Notes: a model not told the origin generated them from the letters alone. Shown: positions 1 through 11,797, counted from the first letter of the stretch. The stretch: 64,000 bases of DNA from Lichenostomus cassidix (GCA_008360975.2 CM039181.1:4076380-4140379); one strand, 5' to 3'. Made by a program: numbers and translations.

Positions 1-82
1 CTTCTCTCTTCTCTCTTCTCTCTTCTCTCTTCTCTCTTCTCTCTTCTCTCTTTCTTCTCTCTTCTCTCTTCTCCTCCTCTTA
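1..82. repeat. Pyrimidine microsatellite, CTTCTCT heptamer
   Basis: The window opens inside a run of the 7-base unit CTTCTCT, about seven near-perfect copies to position 49, then a slipped second block to about 82. The + strand stays mostly pyrimidine to about 110. The left end is cut by the window edge, so the true length is unknown. Confidence 0.95.
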
Positions 83-115
83 TTTCTCTTTTTCCTTCTC
101 CTCCTCCTTTTTGCA

Positions 116-1185
116 AGGATTACAAAGAAGAAAAGTTAAGGCATTATTTGAGAGTTTTGTTACACTGTGTGACATCAGAAACCTCAATTTCATTCTGTTA
201 CAACTTGCTAATATCTGACTTTCAAGGATATTTGAGCAACTTCTGAGCTATGTGCTTTTCTCTTTTCCTGGTGAAACTCTAAATGAAAATTAAACGTTCA
301 TGGAATTTTTTTTCTAACAAAACCTCATGTCTCTGTGTTAGTCATTCAGTAGTTTTCGAAGGATATAATGATTCCTGAGAATCCAGGCTTGAACTTGGTC
401 ATAATCCTACTAGTGCAGCTGATTAAATGCAGATATTAAAATTTTGGGATCTCAAATCAGTTTGCAGTGCTGAGCAGTGACTCCCCGTGCCATAACACCT
501 ATGAAAATACAATATATATGCATATTTTGATTCCCATCTCTTTTGACACCCATTATAGTGTGGACAAGCCAGCTGATGTCTTTTCTCCTCCTCCCTCAAA
601 AGTTTATTTCACGCACACCACACAGCTCCAGCTCAAGCACAGCCCTCAGGCACAAATGGATAAAGTGTACATGACAGAATCCTTATGTAAGGCAAGGGAA
701 ACGTGACTGGTTAGAAATATTCCAGTAGAGAAACATTCCCAGTGTTCTGCAGATGTGGACACTTCTCAGGAGTATTCATTTTCTTATTTCTAACAAAAGA
801 GCTGTGGCATATAAACACATTATAACACTATTATCCAGCAATACCATGAGGAAGTTTTAGTACATTAATAAAGACTTAATTATTTCTTCGTGAATACGCA
901 AAATGTGCAATAAAAATAAAATATGCCCAGGATACTGGGAAGAATATTTTTTTTTATCTGCTTGCACTTGCATTATGTTTTCTAAAGCTGTTTTCCTTGG
1001 AGGCACTGCTTACCAGCCAGCTCACTGAGGGATAATCAGAGCTAGCCAGGCTGCTTTATGATTTGCCACACAAAACTCCTCTTTCCATTTAGCACCAGTG
1101 AAGAGTTTTGTGCTGCTGTGATGTCTGGTGGATGTTTAAGTCACCATGACAGAGGAAACACAAACATCTCTAGCAGAGAGTAGGT
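116..1185. other. Unique non-coding DNA, no gene seen
   Basis: AT-rich single-copy-looking sequence. The only notable open stretch (467-706, 79 codons) begins at GTG and encodes nothing recognisable. There are no splice-flanked exons I can defend and no repeat signature. Confidence 0.7.
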
Positions 1186-1366
1186 AATATAATAATATAA
1201 ATGTAACATATAAAAATATAAATAAGAATATTATGTAAATAAATATAAATATATATAAATATATAAAAAAATTCAAACCATTTATTTATTATAAATGTTA
1301 TATATTATTGTATAATTCAAATATATTTAAACATATAAGTATATCTAAATATAAAAAATAATATAA
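1186..1366. repeat. AT-only low-complexity island
   Basis: About 180 bases almost entirely A and T, rich in ATATAA and TAAATA words. It could be a degenerate AT microsatellite or an easily unwound element. No coding capacity. Confidence 0.85.
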
Positions 1367-1402
1367 TAGAAATAGAAATAGAAATAGAAATAGAAATAGA
1401 AC
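1367..1402. repeat. Hexamer microsatellite (AGAAAT)n
   Basis: Six consecutive near-perfect copies of AGAAAT directly abut the AT island, so the two probably form one compound simple-sequence locus. Confidence 0.95.
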
Positions 1403-2017
1403 CTAGATCAAACTACCGAACTAATCTCTGTGTGACAGCTATTTAGAAAATAATCCAGATTTTTTTCATCCCTGGAAGAATTAATTTTTAAATTGGATGA
1501 TACAAAATAATGAAGAAAATCCAATACATAACTTGAAGCAAGTCATTACTTTCTATGTCCAGAATCAACTTCTGCTCATATTTAGCTTTGCAAAAGAAAA
1601 AGTTTATTTTGTGTATATGTGGTATAAAATCTTTTCCACAGTATTTGAGTTTCACTTCCCTTTGGTAGAAATAAATTTAAAAATTATATAATAGAATAAA
1701 TTATTTTTTTTTACATGACACCCAGTTTTGAGCTGTTTTTGAAACAGAACAAAAACCTAGTCTAGGGCATTTTATGACATGAGTATATATTGTGACAGTT
1801 AAATTCAGTAAACAACTTATGGAAGTGACTTTAAACAAGCAAAACCATGAGAAAGGCTGTTTTTTAAAAGTCATATTCTGATAAAGTCCAGTTGAAAATG
1901 AATAGACTCATTGTGCCTTTAGCAGGCTTTGGCTCAGTCTGTCAGGCTGCTCATCAATACTAAACTCTCTAAACAGGACATAAAATGAAATGGAATAAAG
2001 CAAAATATTTCAATTTT
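1403..2017. other. Unique non-coding DNA, no gene seen
   Basis: AT-rich. One 64-codon open stretch at 1497-1691 has no recognisable product and AT-driven composition. Nothing else stands out before the CR1 fragment. Confidence 0.65.
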
Positions 2018-2320
2018 AAGGGACCTACAACCATCATCCAACTGCCTGAGCACTTCAGAGCATACCAAAAATTACAGAATATTTTTAAAGGCATTGTCCA
2101 AAAGCCTGTTAAGCCCTGAGAGCCATGATGTGCTCTGACAGCCCAGGGTGAGCTCTGCCCTCCTGGCTCACTGCTGACTCAAATTCAACTTGCCATCCAC
2201 CAGCATCCCCAGATTATTCCTGCAGGGTTGTTCTCCAGGCACTCCTCTCCTGATTTATACTGATGCCTGCTGTTGTTCTATCCCAGGTGCAGAATTTGGA
2301 ATTTGCTAAATTTCGTGTAG
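2018..2320 (-). mobile_element. CR1 LINE fragment, internally deleted
   Basis: Read on the + strand, 2018-2145 resembles the antisense of the CR1 3' region (a 'GGACCTACAA...CATCCAACTGCCTG' style start, then 'GGCATTGTCCAAAAGCCT'). It jumps at about 2145 to the antisense of a part that lies several hundred bases farther upstream in CR1: 'GGCTCACTGCTGACTC', 'CCACCAGCATCCCCAG' and 'CCCAGGTGCAGAATTTGG'. The order is correct for one element in minus orientation with the middle missing. CR1 is the dominant LINE of birds and is usually 5'-truncated. This copy is old and non-functional. Recognition is from memory of the CR1 family; boundaries are approximate. Confidence 0.8.
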
Positions 2321-2690
2321 CCTGATCAGGTTTCATCTTTGGAAATTGGTGGGAGATGCAGAGCTGAGAAACTTAAGAATTAAAACTGATATCAGGAAAA
2401 AAAAATCCTTATTTGATTTTTCACCTGCATCAAGGAAAAGATAAGCACAGCAACAAAATATAAGTTTTCAGCTTCAAAACAGATTTACATCTCCTAGTCA
2501 GTGAGAAATTCCGTTAAATATCAGGGATTGATTTTCCTGTTGTTCTCCTGTTGATCAGATCAGATCAGGTCATTCCTAAAGCCACCATAAACAACCCTAA
2601 ATCTGCTGCCTTGGGCAGACAAACCCAAATAATTCAGTCTGATCAAACAGAATATATTTTAGTATTCTATTTCTATACTATATTCTAATA
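2321..2690. other. Unique non-coding DNA
   Basis: No gene or element recognised between the CR1 fragment and the 9-base repeat. Confidence 0.6.
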
Positions 2691-2728
2691 TTCTATTTAT
2701 TCTATTTATTCTATTTATTCTATTTTTT
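2691..2728. repeat. 9-base tandem repeat (TTCTATTTA)x4
   Basis: Four head-to-tail copies of TTCTATTTA starting at 2691, the last degenerate. They are followed at once by AATAGAATAAAT, which is an inverted copy, so the end of the array can fold back on itself. Similar TATTCTA words precede it from about 2655. Confidence 0.9.
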
Positions 2729-5700
2729 AATAGAATAAATCCCATGCTAAGTTCTGCAATGGACACTTCAGAAAATATCAAAGGGATCCAAGGGTAGATT
2801 GCCTGGTTACAGAGCATTACTCTTACAAAATGTCTTAGAATTCAAATAACAGAAGAAATTATTCTGCTTTAATTACTCATTTCTCTCATTTGATGTTCAA
2901 GATATGAAATATAACAGCACAGTTTAAATTAATATGACATTAATCAGAATAAAGCACCCAAATAATTACCAATAGCAATAACTACAATAAAGCTGCCCTG
3001 GGAGAATTCTAATCTTCTGCCCTGGAGTTTCTCCTTCAGGTTCATTGACTTCTAGATAAGATTTGAAAAAGAAATATGACCAAAGCATAAGAAGATCCAG
3101 TGGTTGGGTTCACATCTCCTGTAAGAAAATCCCAATTTGTGGGAGAAAATAATAGCAATTGCTATCTATATGAGGAGAAGCAGCCAGACTTTAAGTACAA
3201 ATGGATGTCCTTTTTCATCCACTGCAAAAAGAAAGAAATTGATTCTCAATTAGAGAAGCTTTTGCAATATAATGTGCTGCAACTGCTACAGCCAGGAAAT
3301 ATCAGATGGTAAACCAGAATGTTTTGCTGTTTAATCCTTCTCTTGTCCCTGGGCAGGAGGTGGAAGGAGCCAAAAGCTGCTCTGGCATTTTGCAAGGATG
3401 TCCGTCCTGGTGGGGAGCCCAAGGCAGTGCAGTCAGACCAGAAACAGGAATTTAAGGAGTGAATTTCATTCTCCACCTGCCTCTGAGTGGGTAAATATCA
3501 CTGATATTTCTGATGTGAATTCGGTAGAAATCTCAATTAATTGGGATTCTGTGGCTGAAAACCAAAAAATCAACCAGCCAAAGAAGCCAGACGTATATAG
3601 TTTATCATATACAATAGCTTTATAATAAAATCAAAACCCCCTTGAAATAAGGATAATACACCTGTAAATATATATTTAAAAGTTAATTTTCCTGTTTATC
3701 ATCAGTCCCTCATGCCTACATATGCAATGAGTAGGTAACAACCTACAGATTATTCAGACTTCCCTTGTCCTTATCACATCCCTAAACCAAGAGCTGAATT
3801 AGATCAATGCCAACCTTGAAATGCAGAGTATAAGCTATTGAATTAAAAACTAAAATCCTGCAGCTGTTTTGAACAGAAAATACCATCTCACCAAGGGGAA
3901 TGGTGCCACACCACTCCAGGCCTGCAAAGCAGAAAATAAAATAGGCCAAACCAATGCTCCAGCTGCTTTTTTATAATTATGTTGCCTATTTCTTCCCAGT
4001 TATTTAACAAAAAAACGACACACTCAGGCATATTTCTTTTGATGCACTTTTCATTCCTAATTGTACTCTCTGGACCTGGTTATTAATTTGAAGAAAATTA
4101 CAATTATCTGGCAACGCAGGGATCCTGCAGTTTCTTTAAGACTCAATTTTATTAGGGAACAATAAAATCAGATGGTCCTAAGGGGGAAGAAAAGAAAAAA
4201 AACCCAAAAAAACCAACCCCAAACCAAACCCAAGCTGAGATAATTATTGCCAGCAGTGATGTGTCTTTACCATTTCAATGGTTTGGATGAGCTGAGAGAA
4301 AAGAGATGGAGCAGAGCAAAAATTCAGGTCACTCATGGGACACCACAGAGCCTCCTGGCAAAGCAAATGTTGGCCTTGCTAAATGAACAATTTCCATGCT
4401 GCTGGCACACCTGCTGGGGTGGTGCTTTCCATTCAGGCAGAGGGAAAGGCAACAGCTCTGAAATGTAATTTTTTGGTTTGAGTTGTGGTTTCCCTTCAGT
4501 GGTTCATTCATATCTGCTCCTTATCTCTGCATCCCAGTGGCTTGGAGGGGTTGGAGAGCAGTGAGAACAAGGATGCTCAGTCTGGTGCTGCCTCCTCCTT
4601 TTGCAAACTGTTATCCCCTGGAGCATGGCCAGACCCAATCCTTGGGAATTTGGATATTCAGCTGTCTCCAAAGGAAATCAAACTGTGCATGGGAGTCAGA
4701 ATTTACACCTCACTCCAATACATTCCTTTGAAAATATTCTCCCTGTCTAAATGCACATAAATAAAATTCCATGTGCTTTCTGGAAACTCCCTTTCACTGT
4801 CCATCACTGAGGAATCTCCTCTGTTATTATTCAGGCTAGACTGCAGGTGTACCCACAAGCCTGATCCTCTCTCTGGGATTTCTTCACAGAAAAAAATCAA
4901 AGGCAGCAGCCATAATTTCCTTTTATTCCTCAGATTTGTAATTCACACTGTTCCAGTAGGAGGAGAAGAAAACAATACTCTTCCAGGTTGCCCTGACACT
5001 CTTGCTGAGCAAAGGTAAATTTGTTGATTCCCTCAGTCTGTCTGGCACGAGGGTCAAAGGAAGGACAAAGACAGGAGCAGAAACCATCCCTGGTTTCCTG
5101 ATCACATGGCAGATAACTCACCCAAGGCTGGATGGTTTTTATGTTTTTTCTGTGGACAAACAGCCCAAGCCACGGGCTGTTCTTTATTTGGTTTGACTTG
5201 ATATTGCTATAAAAAATAATAAAAGGGTAGCACTGGTATGATTTTAAACTATATTTATTGACACAGCATAGGAACAAATGAGGAGCTGCATCTCTTCTCA
5301 TGCCCACAGCCATGGTTAGAGATAAATATGAGCAGCAATAACTGTCTATTCTGCCTCAAACCCCCACAAGAATGGAAGAGATGTTCTACTTGCTCTGAAA
5401 GTTGACAATTCTGGCTATTTTCACATTTGACAAGAATTAAAAAAAAAAAAAGCCCTAGAGAGAATAGGTTTAGCAAAATAAAGTTCAGCAAGGTGCAAGG
5501 TGAAATTTAACTTTGGCTTTTAAAGCAAACAGTGCTGATGCTCTTGGGCTTTCTCCCTGTCACTGTGTGTGCATAGAGCACCAGCTAATTCCTTGCAGCC
5601 CCTGAGTTGTCAAATATCTGCTAATTGTTTGATTTTTACAGAGGATCTGTGTACAGAACTCAGGTGGGCATTCATCACCTGTGCAAATCCAGGCAGATGT

Positions 5701-6425
5701 TCCAAAGGGTCAGAGCATTCCCAAAAAACCTTCTGGTGTTATGCATCACCCCAACCATTGAACTGAAGCTCTCTGAAATCAGGGGGAAAAAAGTGACTAA
5801 AAGTGAACATTATGTATTGCAAAATAAAGAATAAACATGGCTTAGGTGCTGAAATACTTCAGCAGAGAGTTTGTGTTAATATTTTGCAGCTCTGGCTTTG
5901 GGAACCTGTAGGAAAACTGTCATCCAGTCTGAAGTGAATCAGCCTCTGTATTTCTTTACACTTAACACAAAATTAAATTTAAATAATGTTTGAATGCTGA
6001 CTGAAACAATTCCAGTGCCAAATTTCCTGAAGCTGAGGGACATTGTTTTAATTTACACCCAGATCATTTTCCATCACTCTGGCAGTGTCAGTGGGTGTGA
6101 ATTATGTACTTTTAAAGCTGACAGGACAGGGTAGAGCTCTGCAGAGTGGATACAGAAGAGGCATCAGAGGGTCAGAGAAAATAATCTTTCATAGATAAAG
6201 TCACTTTGAATATTCAGTAGAAAGTGGTTTCAGATTTGGGTGATTTTGGGTGATTTACAACATTCTAACAGCTCAGCTCATCTGCAGTGATGTGAGCTGT
6301 TTTCCCCTTCCCAGTGAAGGGTATTAAAAGTTTATTTACACATTTTCCAAATGACCCAGAAAAAAACCTCCAATAACACATCCAATCTGGGGCAGAGAAG
6401 GGAAACATCTATGAAGGAATAAACT
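2729..6425. other. 3.7 kb non-coding DNA
   Basis: Overlapping open stretches of 60-127 codons on both strands around 3.1-5.8 kb show no domain, no shared reading frame and no plausible exon chain. The largest (4930-5313, minus, 127 codons) is low-complexity-like. An A/C-rich tract at about 4195-4233 (AAACC / AACCCC words) is the only simple sequence of note. Confidence 0.65.
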
Positions 6426-6479
6426 CTACCTTGTTATCCAGCCCTACCTTGTTATCCAACCCTACCTTGTTATCCAGCT
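6426..6479. repeat. 18-bp minisatellite, three units
   Basis: Three consecutive 18-base units of the form CTACCTTGTTATCCAGCC. Units 2 and 3 differ from unit 1 at one base each. Short and apparently recent. Confidence 0.95.
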
Positions 6480-8466
6480 CTTTGAAGTCATGAAGAGGTT
6501 TCAAACGCTGGAGAGCAAAGATGGAGCACAGGGCAAGGTGGAGAGAAGGGGATCAAAGGGGGAAATTAAAACACTTCATCATGTAATTCTGTCATTTATT
6601 ATATTAATAATATCAGCACATTGCAGCTCCCAGCTGCAACCTGAAGCTGGCAAAGAGCAACAGTGGATATCTTGTGTCATCCTAGAGCAGAGAGCAGAGG
6701 CAGGAATTCAGGCAAGGAAAACAGGTGAGTTTTATTGCAGAAAAATTCAGATATTAATCAGAGAGACCAAATGGACCTTGCTTAGTGCAGGCTTGTCTGA
6801 GAGGATCTGATCTGTGAGGAAAGGTAGCTCAAACAAGACTGACAAAGTTTCAAACCATGATGAAAAATCCTGATTTGGCAAACCTGCATCTCTACTTCCA
6901 GCCTGTGTTCTTTTGTTGATCAGCTTGATTTCAGCCTAGCATGAAGAATTATTTCATAACCTCTGCCAAGCTGCTGCTGAGAGACTTGGACTCCTTGGTC
7001 TTCAGCTGGTGAATTTTTGGAGCTGTTGAGAATGAGCTGGCAAAGAAAGTCAGGCTGGACCAGGCAAGGAGCGGAAGTGGAGAGGAACTCGGTGTCTCAA
7101 CTGCCTGAGAAGTGTTTTAATTTTCATCCACATCGTTAATCTAGAGAGCCACTAGATCATTTTTCACTGAGCTTTTCCCCTTTTACACACATTTTCCTTG
7201 TTCTTCCATGGGAGATTGAACTTGCCCAGCTGTTGTGCACCATCCAGATGTTCCAAGGTCTTGAAGAGAACATCTCCTCACCTGCAAGGTGTAAACCACA
7301 GCAGAAACACCATCATTTGTGCTACTGATCAAGGGGTTTGCTTTTGTTCTTCACTTTGGGTAGTAGTGACAAATGTAAAAGCAATACAAAAGATTTTCTT
7401 TCTTTTCCTCTTGGCAAGAAATCACATGATGAAGACTTTTTTTTTTTTTACTCATAATAAACATTGCTGGAGTTAAGTAGCACTAAATTTATACACAGAG
7501 CAGATTCAAAGATGAAATCTAATTCTGGTTTTAAGATCCATGGGATCATGAGGACAGGTAGTTTTGCTAAACTAGAAATTTATTCTCTTTAGTTTCCTAT
7601 TAATATGGAAATTAGCAGGGATTTTTCTAATTCATTCAAAATGCAAGCAAACAACATATTTTAATTATTAAGGATGTTACATAATTTTCAGTTTTCAATG
7701 TCAGTAACATTTAACTGAGGTTATAAATTCTCAATTTTTTAACTCTGTGGCTTGGGGGATACTCTAGCAAAAGAAGACAATCCAGATTTAATTTAAAAAC
7801 AAAGAAAGCATTATTTGAAGATTCAAATAAACTTCAAGAAGAAAATTTTATTCTATTCTTTAGAAGTTCTTCAGGATGTTTTGGAGTCTTAGCCTGGTTT
7901 ACACTGACAGTGAGAAACATGCAAAATTAATGACATGAAAATAAGAAGCAACCATTTCAGGCAATAAGTTTAGAAAGCCTTAAAAATTGAAAACAGCAAT
8001 AACATTTATCTGTGTTCTGCATGACACTCACCTTAGGGAAGTTATTAATACATTTAGTGTAGGTGGTGTGTTGAAAATTACTTCCAGAGTTACAGGGTAA
8101 TATATTATATCCTTTGCCATAACTCCTCTTAAAATAAAGGGGAAATATTTTTAATGCATTTTGTTTCTATAGCACTTTGAAACACACACTGGCTTTCTCC
8201 CTTTTTTAAAATATTACTCCTAACAAGTCCCATTAATCAATGACTGCATTATCATCTCCCAACAAAGAAATAAAATATATCAGAAGCTGAGCGTGCGCTG
8301 CACAGCACAACTGCCTGCAATAGTTTTATTTTTTTACTAAGTGGATCTTAGATGTGAAATGAAGTGGAGAACAGAAACAAACCCTTATTTTGTTCCATCC
8401 AAAAAATCAGTGGTGATTGGTGTTTGTGAGGTTTTTCATGGTCACCTCTGCAGAAGTTGTTTCTTT
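6480..8466. other. 2 kb non-coding DNA
   Basis: A 106-codon open stretch at 6490-6810 and a 92-codon one at 7198-7476 (ending through a T10-12 run near 7440) have no recognisable product. No mobile element identified. Confidence 0.65.
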
Positions 8467-8484
8467 GCTGTTGTTGTTGTTGTT
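8467..8484. repeat. (GTT)n trinucleotide microsatellite
   Basis: Five GTT units in a row. On the minus strand this reads as a poly-glutamine-like CAA run inside a chance open frame, which should not be taken as a protein feature. Confidence 0.9.
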
Positions 8485-8865
8485 TTCTATAGGTTTGCAT
8501 TAGAATCCAATCTTTCTCTCCTCCTTCTCCATGACTCCTGGAACTAAATCTGCAGGAGTCAGATTCAAAACAACCTTTTTTGTCTGGAGAATTGCTGGTT
8601 TCTAGTGAAATCTTCTCCATCTCTGTCCCTGCACACTGTCCTGCTGGATCTCTTAAGCAATAAATTGGGTTTTGTTGGTTGCAAAAGGCTTCATTTCATC
8701 AAGCCTGAAGAAAATAAATGCTGCAGGCTCCAAGTGCATTCCTTCTGGACAAGTCAAAGGTTTGAAGGCTGGGGCTCTAAAGCTTGGTGACAGCTGATTT
8801 ACATGGAACAATATTTGAATTTGCCTCGTCCTTCTTTCTTTTCTTTTCTCAACCTCAGGCTTCTT

Positions 8866-8980
8866 TTCTTAAAAAAAATAAAAATAAAAAATAAATAAAA
8901 AAAAAGGCATAAGAATACTTTTTATTTTTCTCCCAAAGGAAAAAAAAAAGGCATAAGAATACATTTCTTTTTTTCTCCCA
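8866..8980. repeat. A-rich tract with 44-bp tandem duplication
   Basis: An A-rich stretch (8866-8905) leads into a segment A9-GGCATAAGAATAC followed by a T-rich run and CTCCCA. That segment is repeated once at 44-bp spacing (GGCAT at 8906 and again at 8950). The second copy has diverged in its T-rich part. Confidence 0.9.
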
Positions 8981-10311
8981 TGGTCTATGAAAACTGGAAC
9001 ATTTTAATGACACATTTCAAAAGACCAACCATTCCATAACCAGTTTTTAGCATCAGCTGAAAGTGAAGCTTACTCAGGGAGACAATTGGAAGTCCCCAGA
9101 TATATCTTATTAATTACCAGGAGAACATCATTGTCAGCATAGCTGAATAATTTATCTACCCTATTAACTATTTTGATCCTGAAATTTTTCTGGCTGTTCA
9201 TCCTCCATGAGTGATTGCAGAAATATTGATGCTTTAGCAGCGACATCGATCACTTTTACAGCATTTGGCAGAGATTTTTAGCACCAACTCATAAAGCTGG
9301 TGGGGCAGAGTGATGAATAAGGATTTGCAAATTTGAAGAGCTGCACAGATATGAACTAATCACTGCAACATCACTGAGCCAATCAGTTCTCCTGCTGATG
9401 GCAATATTAACATAGAGTGACTTGCCGTATCTTGAAAATCAGAGCTCACAACTTCCCACTTTTTTCCTCTTGATTTTCACTGTTTAATGATGACAACCCA
9501 GATCTGCCGAGCACATGCTGTAATTGATGGATGTCCACTGTCTCTGAATCTCCTGACACCCAGAAATCAGAGTAAAAAAGCCATTAAGATAATATTCTCG
9601 ATCATGATGCTGCCTCGCTCATCACTGCTCATATTTTTATATTTTTCCTCCATATTTTTACATTTTACCTCCATTTTATGAGTTTTTCTCTTTCATGTGC
9701 CACTAATTATCAGCCATGAAGGATATCCTCCTTTTGCTGATCCATCCCAGTTAGGACTGGATGTAGCAAAACTGAATTTTTCATGAATCTCACTGCCCTC
9801 TGAGGCAAACACAGCTGCCCTGGAAGGAGTTGGTATGTCTAGCAGAGCTGGGAGAAAATTTTAAATTTGGAAGGAACTGACCTGCCTAACAGGTCTGGGA
9901 AAAAATACTGAAGAGGAGCTACAGGTTTTCTCAGAAAGGGACAAATCAAGGCACTCAGTGTGGGCAGTGCTTTGCCTTTGAAATGCTCCCAGCCAAGGAA
10001 AAGATGGATACACAAATGAAAGGCTGAGCCATTGCCTGCTGGGGCTGTAGGGATAAATTTGCATTGATCTGGGATGTGACAGCTCTGCATTCCACAATCT
10101 TTCTTTGAAGGACACTCAATGACTGGAGGTGTTAGTCTGATGTTAAAAGCTGGTGAGTGCAATATCTAATTAAACCAAACAAATAATCATTGCTCAGGTG
10201 AGACCATAGGTGTGAAACCACAAAGTGACCCCATGGAAAGATCCCATTTACATCTCCTGATGGCAAATCCCATGAAAACTTTCAACTTGGATGGGGAAAC
10301 AGTTTGTATGA
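8981..10311. other. Unique non-coding DNA
   Basis: No repeat recognised. Overlapping minus-strand open stretches at 9839-10162 (107 and 84 codons) have no known domain. The region ends at the target-site duplication of the first LTR. Confidence 0.6.
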
Positions 10312-10583
10312 TGTCACTGTTGAGCCGCTAGCAGAGAAAGAAGATCCAGGTTCAAAGTGTGGCATCAAGAGGAAGGTTTTATTATTTAATTCCAACTTAT
10401 ATAGACTTTTCAAAGGTCACCCAGATTGGTCAGTTCAAAGCCTCCCCCCGGGCCTGACTGGCCAGGCCTGAACTGTCCATATCTTGAGAAACTGTTTCAA
10501 CAACATCCAAACTTTATCTTTGTTTATAAAACACAGGAAGAAGAGAGAAAGAATTCTCACGGGAAAGGTCTGTGCTAACCACA
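10312..10583 (-). mobile_element. Solo LTR 1, ERVK-like, long subfamily
   Basis: A 272-bp solo LTR in minus orientation. On its own strand it begins TGTGGTTAGCACAG and ends CTCAACAGTGACA, the usual TG...CA ends. It is flanked by GTATGA (10306-10311) and GTATGG (10584-10589), a 6-bp target duplication with one mismatch. Six-base duplications are typical of class II (ERVK/betaretrovirus-like) insertions. The minus strand carries a TATATAA box (10397-10403), an AATAAA signal (10378-10383) and a CCAAT motif. No internal gag, pol or env sequence adjoins it, so it is the product of LTR-LTR recombination. It belongs with copies at 40.1 and 58.8 kb, sharing the extra CTCTCTTCTTC block and the GGAATTAA-type sequence before AATAAA. 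Confidence 0.92.
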
Positions 10584-10671
10584 GTATGGAGCCAGGAATC
10601 ATTACTTGTGATGTTGCTTTGGTTTGGTTTGGTTTCCTAAAATATGCTGGGGGCTAGTTGAAGCCAGGGGA
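10584..10671. other. 88-bp spacer between inverted LTRs
   Basis: Contains GTATGG (the target duplication of LTR 1), a GGTTT repeat at about 10618-10634, and AGGGGA (10666-10671), the left target duplication of LTR 2. The two U3 ends face this spacer, so if promoters were active they would fire away from it in both directions. Confidence 0.85.
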
Positions 10672-10931
10672 TGTGGCTAGAACAGGTCTTTCTTGTGAGA
10701 ACATTCCGTTGTGTTTTATAAACAAACATAAAGTTTGGATGTTTTTCAAACAGTGTCTCGAGATTTGGGCAGTTCAGGCCTGGCCAATCAGGCCTAGGGG
10801 GAGGTTTCTGACTGACCAATCTGGGTGACCTCTGAAAAGTCTATATAAAATGAAATCAAAATAATAAATTTCCTTTTTCTTGCCACACTGAGAACTCGGG
10901 TCTTTTCCCTGCTAGTGGCTCAACAGTGACA
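10672..10931 (+). mobile_element. Solo LTR 2, ERVK-like, short subfamily
   Basis: A 260-bp solo LTR, TGTGGCTAGAACAG to GCTCAACAGTGACA, flanked on both sides by a perfect 6-bp duplication AGGGGA (10666-10671 and 10932-10937). This is the clearest proof of boundaries and duplication length for the family. U3 has a CCAAT box within GGCCAATCAGGCC, a second CCAAT in GACCAATCTGGGTGACC, TATATAA at 10842-10848 and AATAAA at 10863-10868. The short TATA-to-AATAAA spacing implies the poly(A) signal lies in U3 with a short R, as known in some alpha- and betaretroviruses. Solo; no coding part. Confidence 0.95.
10842..10868 (+). promoter_or_regulatory. LTR 2 TATA box and poly(A) signal
   Basis: TATATAA at 10842-10848 and AATAAA at 10863-10868, about 14 bases apart. 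The same pairing is kept in the other five copies at equivalent places. Activity today is unknown. Confidence 0.7.
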
Positions 10932-10937
10932 AGGGGA

Positions 10938-11797
10938 TCATTTTAACACAAGGGAACACTGCTGAAAATTGGGAGTGAAATGAAATTAAATGAATTTAAA
11001 TGAAGTGAGAGGTTTTCTCAACGTTCTGCTGTGTTATACCTCATTTTTACTCTGGAGCTGAAGCTCTTTTTTGAGAGCCCAGGTGAGGTAAAGATGGGAG
11101 AAGAAGAACTTCAGCTCGACAGTGAGTCATGGAAACTCTGCAGACACAATATTTGTGCACAAAACACACAGCCCTGTGGTGCACAACACACCTTTGGATA
11201 GTGTGAGCTTTTAAAATCATCAAAAATTGGTTAGGGAAGTCACCTAATCCATCCCTTGCCTCACATTCAAGCTGGTTGATTATTGATAAGTGGAATTGTT
11301 CTGCATGAATATCTCAGATCACAGGATCTTTGTGCCACTCCTGCATTTTATTTGTGCTTCTCCTATTTTTTCAGCCGTGGTGGTTTCACTTTGGGAACTA
11401 TAAAACCAAAGTTAAGAGCTCTAGACTCTTCAAATAAAGATAGGAAGCATTTATCTCCAATGATTTAACATTTCATTTATTGTAGCTATAAAATAAGATA
11501 AAAATTCCAATCTGCCCATCCTGCATGTTGGATCCTTGTTTTATCAGTGGGTGGAAATGAAGGTTTTATAGCTCTCATACCTCCCAGTGCTCTCAGCCAC
11601 AACAAAATGAGGCTCTGCTGTTATTCCTAATAATTTCCTTTTGCATTTCAGGCAATGCTGTTCTTTGCAGTGGATGTAAAATGAACCTGATGGGTGAAGC
11701 ACAGAAAATGGGATGTGTTCAGTGTTCCTCTAGTGGTGCTCATCACCAAGATATTACCTTGGCAGCTGTCAGCTTGCTGAGAGGGAGTGTCAGGGAG
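10938..11797. other. Unique non-coding DNA
   Basis: No repeat or gene seen. Open stretches at 11283 and 11681 (61 codons each) have no content, the second running into the A-rich tract. Confidence 0.6.

Larger units (their letters stand above)
10312..10931. repeat. Inverted repeat made of two LTRs, 88-bp loop
   Basis: The minus copy and the plus copy are reverse complements over about 260 bp apart from subfamily differences. They form a stem-loop-capable inverted repeat with an 88-bp centre. Each arm has its own target duplication, so this is two insertions rather than one inverted provirus. Confidence 0.9.
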
